Assembly: GCA_964390805.1 (NCBI GenBank)
Contig: CAYMKL010000189.1
Span: 1-10,332 of the forward strand
Reading direction: 5' to 3'
Source: CAYMKL01 sp964390805
GTDB lineage: Bacteria > Chloroflexota > Anaerolineae > VGOG01
Length of the DNA stretch: 10,332 bases
Under the pieces are notes generated by a model. That model was not told the DNA's origin. It did not search any database and was given only the letters and a program-made list of their open reading frames with translations. Position 1 is the first letter of the stretch; every line of letters starts with the position of its first letter. The translations under genes were made by a program, and so were the position numbers. Below are positions 7,183 to 10,332 of the stretch, piece by piece.

Positions 7183-8004
7183 ATGCAAGCATTGAGCACC
7201 GTGGCACGAATAGTCGCCCGCATCAGCCTGCTCGTGTTGGTGTTGACGCTGGCCTACGGCTCAGTCCAGGCCGACCCCATCAACCCTGGGCCTGAGTGGG
7301 TGAACTTCTTCAGCGCCAATACCACCTTTCTCAGTCAGCCCGTCCCCGTGGGCGCCGTGATTGAGGCCTTTGATCCCCAGGGAGCGAAATGCGGCCAGTT
7401 CAATGTCACCGATGAGGGCAAGTATGGCTACTTGCCCTGCCTTCGCGACGACGCAACGACCCCTGAGGATGACGGGGCTGACCCAGGGGACGTCATCAGC
7501 TTCACCATCAACGGTCTACCGGCTATTGCGTCGGGGCCGGATGACCCCATCTGGACCAGCAACGGCGACAAGTGGGAGATTGACCTGCGGGTACCTGATA
7601 GTGACGGTGACGGCGTTTTCGACGCCGGGGACAACTGTCCTCTGGCGCCAAACCCTGCTCAAACCGACACCGACGACGACAGTCTGGGCAACGCCTGTGA
7701 TCCCGACGACGACAACGATGGGGTGCTCGACGCTGACGACAACTGCCGCGTTGTCTATAACCCAGACCAGACAGATAGTGATGGCGACGGGGTGGGCGAC
7801 GCTTGCCCCCCCGTTGGCGGGGTCATTGTGCCGGTCAACAAGCTCGGGCTGCTTACCCTTCGATCCTTCGACTGGGACTTCGGCGAGTTCAGTCGAGCCG
7901 CTCAGGACTTGCTACGCTCAGGACAGGCGCCCTGGATTGGGTTGGCGGGGCTGGTTTCGTTCGCTGCTCTCACGATGGCGGTGGCCAGGAGGCGCAAACC
8001 CTAA
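7183..8004 (+). CDS. Secreted, membrane-anchored protein with WVNF/CG domain and thrombospondin type 3 repeats
   Basis: 273 residues. A signal peptide covers residues 1-30, with a hydrophobic core after VARIVARI and probable cleavage at VQA|DP. Residues 36-130 form the WVNF/CG domain (PEWVNFF, PVGAVIEAFDPQGAKCG, DEGKYGYLPC, GADPGD), the same domain that ends the upstream giant protein. Residues about 138-208 are thrombospondin type 3 repeats (DSDGDGVFDAGDNCP, DPDDDNDGVLDADDNC, DSDGDGVGDAC), an Asp-rich calcium-binding fold. The C-terminus has VGGVIVPVNKLGLL (211-224), a 24-residue insert (225-248), then APWIGLAG with a transmembrane helix and the basic tail RRRKP, giving an outward-facing membrane-anchored protein. 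The start at 7183 rests on the ribosome site and signal peptide. The role is unknown; a calcium-stabilised surface protein is inferred. Confidence 0.88.
   Translation: MQALSTVARIVARISLLVLVLTLAYGSVQADPINPGPEWVNFFSANTTFLSQPVPVGAVIEAFDPQGAKCGQFNVTDEGKYGYLPCLRDDATTPEDDGADPGDVISFTINGLPAIASGPDDPIWTSNGDKWEIDLRVPDSDGDGVFDAGDNCPLAPNPAQTDTDDDSLGNACDPDDDNDGVLDADDNCRVVYNPDQTDSDGDGVGDACPPVGGVIVPVNKLGLLTLRSFDWDFGEFSRAAQDLLRSGQAPWIGLAGLVSFAALTMAVARRRKP
7855..7926 (+). repeat. 72-bp in-frame insert of repeat-like DNA in the TSP3 gene
   Basis: It encodes the 24 residues from TLRSFDWDFGEF to DLLRSGQ, lying between PVNKLGLL and APWIGLAG, which I recall as contiguous in related anchors (PVNKLxLLAPWIxLA). The DNA contains the inverted pair TCGACTG (7868-7874) and CAGTCGA (7890-7896), and the 12-mer GAGTTCAGTCGA (7885-7896) recurs in the downstream spacer at 8210-8221. 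Length divisible by three and no stop keep the frame. Origin as an inserted dispersed repeat is an inference. Confidence 0.6.
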
Positions 8005-8021
8005 GGGTCTCTGAGACCCTT
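8003..8021 (+). terminator. Weak terminator-like hairpin overlapping the stop codon
   Basis: AAGGGTCTC, one base, then GAGACCCTT: a perfect 9-bp palindrome beginning inside the TAA stop of the TSP3 gene. There is no T-run after it (CTCACTACC), so intrinsic termination is doubtful. It may instead be a palindromic repeat or a structure that stabilises the mRNA end. Confidence 0.4.
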
Positions 8022-8133
8022 CTCACTACCTGATACGGGGAAAGAGCCAGGTTTCTTGTCGTTTGAACCAAGCAAATCGTTGCCTTTTGAGTATTCTGGA
8101 GCGCCAAGAACGCCTTAGCAAGCGAAAAACGCG

Positions 8134-8200
8134 GTTTTTAATCTACGATAGTCTCCCTCTCAAGTGTTGCTCCTCGTTATTGCTCTAAAGGGTCGTCAGA
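8134..8200 (+). repeat. Dispersed repeat, copy 2
   Basis: This copy aligns in reverse complement with 6931-6996, including the exact blocks AGTGTTGCTCCT and ATTGCTCTAAAGGG. It continues into TTCGTCGTGAGTTCAGTCGA, which matches a type of dispersed repeat I recall from Chloroflexota spacers. Orientation relative to copy 1 is inverted, with the TSP3 gene between them. Confidence 0.75.
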
Positions 8201-8228
8201 CTTCGTCGTGAGTTCAGTCGAACGATCC

Positions 8229-8283
8229 CGCTGCCAAGAAACGCGGAAAGTGCGTCATAACACTCATCCCCCATTTGGCAGCG
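8229..8283. repeat. 9-bp inverted repeat upstream of the VWA promoter
   Basis: CGCTGCCAA (8229-8237) and TTGGCAGCG (8275-8283) are exact reverse complements with a 37-nt loop. They end 74 bp before the -35 box. This could be a repeat remnant or a distant regulator site; no T-run follows, so it is probably not a terminator. Confidence 0.5.
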
Positions 8284-8357
8284 CCATCTTCTGGACACCA
8301 TCATGACAGATGCTCTTTTTGGGATGCGATTGCCCTGGCTCCCGGTTTAAGCCTGTG

Positions 8358-8385
8358 TTGACACTTAGCGTAAGACGAGTATAAT
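8358..8385 (+). promoter_or_regulatory. Consensus sigma-70 promoter of the VWA-TPR operon
   Basis: TTGACA (8358-8363), 16-bp spacer, TATAAT (8380-8385): both hexamers match the consensus exactly. The -10 box ends 7 bp before the ATG at 8393, so transcription should start at about 8392-8393, on the start codon itself. There is no Shine-Dalgarno sequence. The mRNA is therefore predicted to be leaderless. Confidence 0.85.
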
Positions 8386-8392
8386 TCTCGCT

Positions 8393-9397
8393 ATGGACTT
8401 TGCTCAACGTGGCTATCTTTACTTCTTGACATTGGTTCCATTGGCCGCCCTCTTCCTGGCTTGGGCCGCCTGGCGACGGCGGTCGGTCGTCGCCAGGTTG
8501 GGCAACCCCTTCCTGATCGCGACACTCAGCGCCAGTGTCAGCCATCGCCGACGTCGTTGGAAAACCGCGCTCTGGTTCGTGGCGCTCATGGCCCTCATCA
8601 TCGCGCTGGCCCGGCCGCGCTGGGGCACCATGGTGACGGTCAACGTCCAAGAGGGGGTTGAGGTGATGGTAACCCTGGATGTCTCGGAGAGCATGCTGGC
8701 CGAGGACATCAAGCCCAACCGGTTGATGCGGGCCAAGCTGACGGTCGAAGAATTGATGGATCGCCTGGGGGGCAATGAGGTGGGCCTGGTTCTTTTCTCC
8801 GGCGCCGCCTTTGTGCAGTTTCCCCTCACCGCCGATCTGCACACGGCGCGTGCATTTCTGGATGCGGCGGGACCAGCGTCCATCTCGCGTCCGGGCACTG
8901 CGCTGGAGGAAGCGATCCGCGTCGCGCTAGGCGGCTTTCCACAAGAGCGGGCCACCAGTCGTGTTATCCTGCTCCTGACCGATGGAGAGGGGCACGAGGG
9001 CAGTCCGCCAGCGGTGGCGGAGGAAGCGGCACAACAGAACGTAGTCGTCCACGCCATTGGCTTCGGCTCCCCCCAGGGTGAGCCCATCCCCATCCGCGAT
9101 GCCAGTGGCGCACTGGTGGGCTACAAGCGGAACACCCAGGGCGAGACCGTTCTTTCGCGCCTGGACGAAATCACACTCCAGCAGATCACGGGTGCTACCG
9201 GCGGGCTCTACTTCCGCGCCACGGCCGGGGGTGAGGAGATTGACGCGATAGTTGATGCCATCGCCGGGCTAGAGACAGGTGAACAGGAGGGGCAGTTCGA
9301 AACCCAGGGCGTGGAGCGCTTCACCTGGTTCGTCGGCCTGGCCTTGCTCGCACTCACGGCCGACACCTTGCTCAGCGATCGGAGGCGAAATGCGTAG
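8393..9397 (+). CDS. Membrane VWA-domain protein, BatA/BatB-like
   Basis: 334 residues, a normal length for BatA/BatB proteins. Two N-terminal membrane segments (about 10-27 and 57-74) are followed by ARPRWGT, a motif typical of the family, then a von Willebrand factor A domain (about 91-290) and a last membrane segment (about 309-326) with a basic tail. The metal-ion site is complete: D96-S98-S100 in LDVSESM, T169 in RPGTALEEA, and D197 in LLLTDGEG. The VWA domain should face the periplasm or cell exterior and bind a partner through a divalent metal. The gene overlaps the downstream TPR lipoprotein, the order of batB-batC in the Bat (aerotolerance) operon. No moxR, DUF58 or second VWA gene lies upstream. 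The ATG at 8393 is supported by the promoter and by a start resembling family members. The exact process is not known for this lineage. Confidence 0.9.
   Translation: MDFAQRGYLYFLTLVPLAALFLAWAAWRRRSVVARLGNPFLIATLSASVSHRRRRWKTALWFVALMALIIALARPRWGTMVTVNVQEGVEVMVTLDVSESMLAEDIKPNRLMRAKLTVEELMDRLGGNEVGLVLFSGAAFVQFPLTADLHTARAFLDAAGPASISRPGTALEEAIRVALGGFPQERATSRVILLLTDGEGHEGSPPAVAEEAAQQNVVVHAIGFGSPQGEPIPIRDASGALVGYKRNTQGETVLSRLDEITLQQITGATGGLYFRATAGGEEIDAIVDAIAGLETGEQEGQFETQGVERFTWFVGLALLALTADTLLSDRRRNA
9381..9385 (+). promoter_or_regulatory. Ribosome binding site inside the VWA gene for the TPR gene
   Basis: GGAGG, 4 nt before the ATG at 9390, lies in the last codons of the VWA gene. It supports a coupled start at 9390 over the long in-frame extension reaching back to 9279. 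Confidence 0.75.
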
Positions 9398-10136
9398 GTT
9401 ATGGTTGTTGCCTCTTTGTCTTCTACTGCTGTCGGCGGCGTGCGTCCCTGAAGTGGTCCGCCACAATGAGGCGGGCAACGAGCACTTCGACGAGAGCGTG
9501 TTCGACGAGGCCATTGAGGAATACAAGCTGGCACAGGTGGCCGATCCCGATCGCGCCGAGCCCTACTACAACGCCGCCAATGCCTACAACCGCACCAGCC
9601 AGGTGGATGCAGCTCTGGCCCAGACGCAGCAGGCGCTCAAGACCGCCGAGCCGACGCTGGCGGAGCAGGCATGGTACAACCTGGGCAACGCCTTCTTCGA
9701 CACCGAACAGTGGGCGCCGGCCATTGAGACCTACCAGGAGGCGTTGCGCCTCCAACCTGATGACGTGGATGCCAAGCACAATCTGGAACTGGCGTTGCAA
9801 AAGCTACAGGAACAACAGCAAGAGCAGGAACAGCAGGAGCAGTCACAATCACAGGACCAGCAACAAGAGCAGGAGCAGGGCCGCCAGGAAGAGCAACAGA
9901 GCCAGCAAGCTGAGGCTACACCGACGCCGGCGGGCGAGTCGGCCGCAGCGGAAAGTCAGCAAGGTGACGAGCAGGCAACCCCACAACCCTCCGGTGAGCC
10001 GCAGGAGGCCCAGGGCATGACGGCCGAACAGGCCATGCAACTCCTGAGCGCCCTGCTCAGCGACAGCGAAACCCTACAGGAACGTCTGCAACAGATCTAT
10101 CAGGCGCCCGGCCCGCGGCCAGAGCAGGACTGGTAG
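9390..10136 (+). CDS. TPR lipoprotein with Gln-rich tail, BatC-like
   Basis: 248 residues. The N-terminus MRRLWLLPLCLLLLSAAC is a lipoprotein signal with Cys18 as the probable lipidation site; Ser at -3 is a little unusual. Three tetratricopeptide repeats follow at about 24-57, 58-91 and 92-125 (AIEEYKLAQVADPDRAEPYY, AWYNLGNAFFDTEQWAPAIE, YQEALRLQPDDVDAKHNLEL). Residues 139-174 are a Gln/Glu run, then a Pro/Thr/Ala linker and a short helix (MTAEQAMQLLSALLSDSETL). TPRs followed by NLELALQKLQEQQQ and a Gln-rich stretch are the hallmark of BatC proteins. The gene starts 8 bp inside the VWA gene, so translation is probably coupled and the products likely form one envelope complex, with the TPRs as the scaffold. 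The start at 9390 is chosen for the ribosome site and signal sequence. Confidence 0.9.
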   Translation: MRRLWLLPLCLLLLSAACVPEVVRHNEAGNEHFDESVFDEAIEEYKLAQVADPDRAEPYYNAANAYNRTSQVDAALAQTQQALKTAEPTLAEQAWYNLGNAFFDTEQWAPAIETYQEALRLQPDDVDAKHNLELALQKLQEQQQEQEQQEQSQSQDQQQEQEQGRQEEQQSQQAEATPTPAGESAAAESQQGDEQATPQPSGEPQEAQGMTAEQAMQLLSALLSDSETLQERLQQIYQAPGPRPEQDW

Positions 10137-10140
10137 CCGG

Positions 10141-10175
10141 CAGGGATCAGGGATTAGGGATCAGTAAACAGTCAA
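10141..10175 (+). repeat. Degenerate heptamer array downstream of the TPR gene
   Basis: CAGGGAT, CAGGGAT, TAGGGAT, CAGTAAA, CAGTCAA: three clear 7-mers and two weaker ones, starting 4 bp after the TPR stop codon. Unit length and the CAG-start resemble the in-frame array at 5973-6007, so they probably belong to one heptamer family. Confidence 0.65.
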
Positions 10176-10197
10176 TGTCAGTAAGTTAAGACAGACC

Positions 10198-10286
10198 TGA
10201 CAGGTTTCCGGAAGGCATCGTTTTCAGCTAGATTCGACCTGATTCTGGACACGTTTGCGTCGGAAAGCAGCCTGTGAAACCTGTCA
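10198..10286. repeat. Inverted repeat TGACAGGTTTC / GAAACCTGTCA
   Basis: TGACAGGTTTC (10198-10208) and GAAACCTGTCA (10276-10286) are exact 11-bp reverse complements 67 bp apart. CTAGATT also occurs twice near here (10228-10234 and 10288-10294). It lies 62 bp after the last gene and has no T-run, so a dispersed palindromic repeat is more likely than a terminator. Confidence 0.65.
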
Positions 10287-10307
10287 CCTAGATTTTGTTC
10301 AAAATTG

Positions 10308-10325
10308 AGGGGGGTGCATTCCCCT
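10308..10325. repeat. Partial hairpin cut by the right edge
   Basis: AGGGG (10308-10312) and CCCCT (10321-10325) can pair around an 8-nt loop. It is preceded by TTCAAAATTG, whose complement may follow beyond the last bases GTAGCAA. The element looks incomplete in this window, so the call is tentative. Confidence 0.35.
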
Positions 10326-10332
10326 GTAGCAA

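Larger units (their letters stand above)
8022..8392. other. 370-bp spacer: repeats, then promoter; no gene
   Basis: Between the TSP3 gene and the VWA gene. It contains the small hairpin AAAAAC-GCG-GTTTTT (8125-8139), the second copy of the dispersed repeat (8134-8200), the 12-mer GAGTTCAGTCGA (8210-8221) shared with the TSP3 insert, an inverted repeat at 8229-8283, and the promoter of the VWA gene at its end. No plausible coding sequence was seen on either strand; the minus-strand ORF entering it is a shadow of the VWA gene. Confidence 0.7.

Noticed and set aside
7178..7195. Five-codon leader peptide MKCKH before the TSP3 gene
   Set aside because: It probably arises by chance from two close ATGs; it has no attenuator-like codon pattern, and its stop lies inside the next gene.
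6779..8200. Complete transposon carrying the TSP3 gene
   Set aside because: There is no transposase or resolvase, the inverted pairs are of different families and diverged, and no target duplication could be identified.
8264..9093. Minus-strand open frames (192 and 224 codons) opposite the VWA gene
   Set aside because: The VWA reading on the + strand has complete metal-site motifs and membrane segments; the minus frames show nothing recognisable.
9279..9389. N-terminal extension of the TPR gene back to 9279
   Set aside because: It lies wholly inside the VWA gene. GGAGG and a lipoprotein signal fit the ATG at 9390.
1..10332. Defence, toxin-antitoxin, secretion or secondary-metabolite system
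   Set aside because: None of the four genes carries domains of such systems. The VWA-TPR pair is better explained as Bat-like than as a defence module.

Overview
The window looks like chromosome of a Chloroflexota bacterium, most likely from the Anaerolineae/Caldilineae side. This is an inference from gene content and style: a giant secreted mosaic protein built from discoidin, DUF4397-like, fibronectin III, Ig-like and CARDB-like modules and ending in a YLPLI-type tail; a small surface protein with thrombospondin type 3 calcium repeats; high-GC genes; and intergenic DNA full of short interspersed repeats. All four genes read left to right on the + strand. No RNA gene, CRISPR array, transposase or phage gene was seen.

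Layout. (1) A gene of about 2230 codons, open to the left edge, encodes an extracellular multidomain protein (70-6762). Near its 3' end two heptamer repeat arrays are translated in frame and bracket the second of two related 'GWNLIS' modules. (2) A 420-bp repeat island (6763-7182) holds a 30-bp inverted repeat, a strong 11-bp hairpin and a hairpin-forming segment of about 97 nt. (3) A secreted, membrane-anchored TSP3 protein (7183-8004) begins with the same domain that ends the giant protein. Its C-terminal anchor motif appears to be split by a 72-bp in-frame insert of repeat-like DNA. (4) A second repeat-rich spacer (8005-8392) carries a diverged inverted copy of a repeat from the first spacer and ends in a near-consensus sigma-70 promoter whose predicted start lies on the next gene's ATG. 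(5) A two-gene operon encodes a membrane VWA protein (8393-9397) and a TPR lipoprotein with a Gln-rich tail (9390-10136), overlapping by 8 bp and resembling BatB and BatC of the aerotolerance (Bat) operon. (6) A last repeat-rich spacer runs to the right edge.

Functionally there are two units. The first two genes share a cysteine-bearing 'WVNF...CG' domain and are probably both exported, so they may serve one cell-surface role such as adhesion or glycan binding. The VWA-TPR pair is probably an envelope complex with a periplasmic VWA domain and a TPR partner. The most unusual theme is repeat invasion: short interspersed repeats fill all three spacers and sit in frame in two coding sequences, always in linkers between domains.
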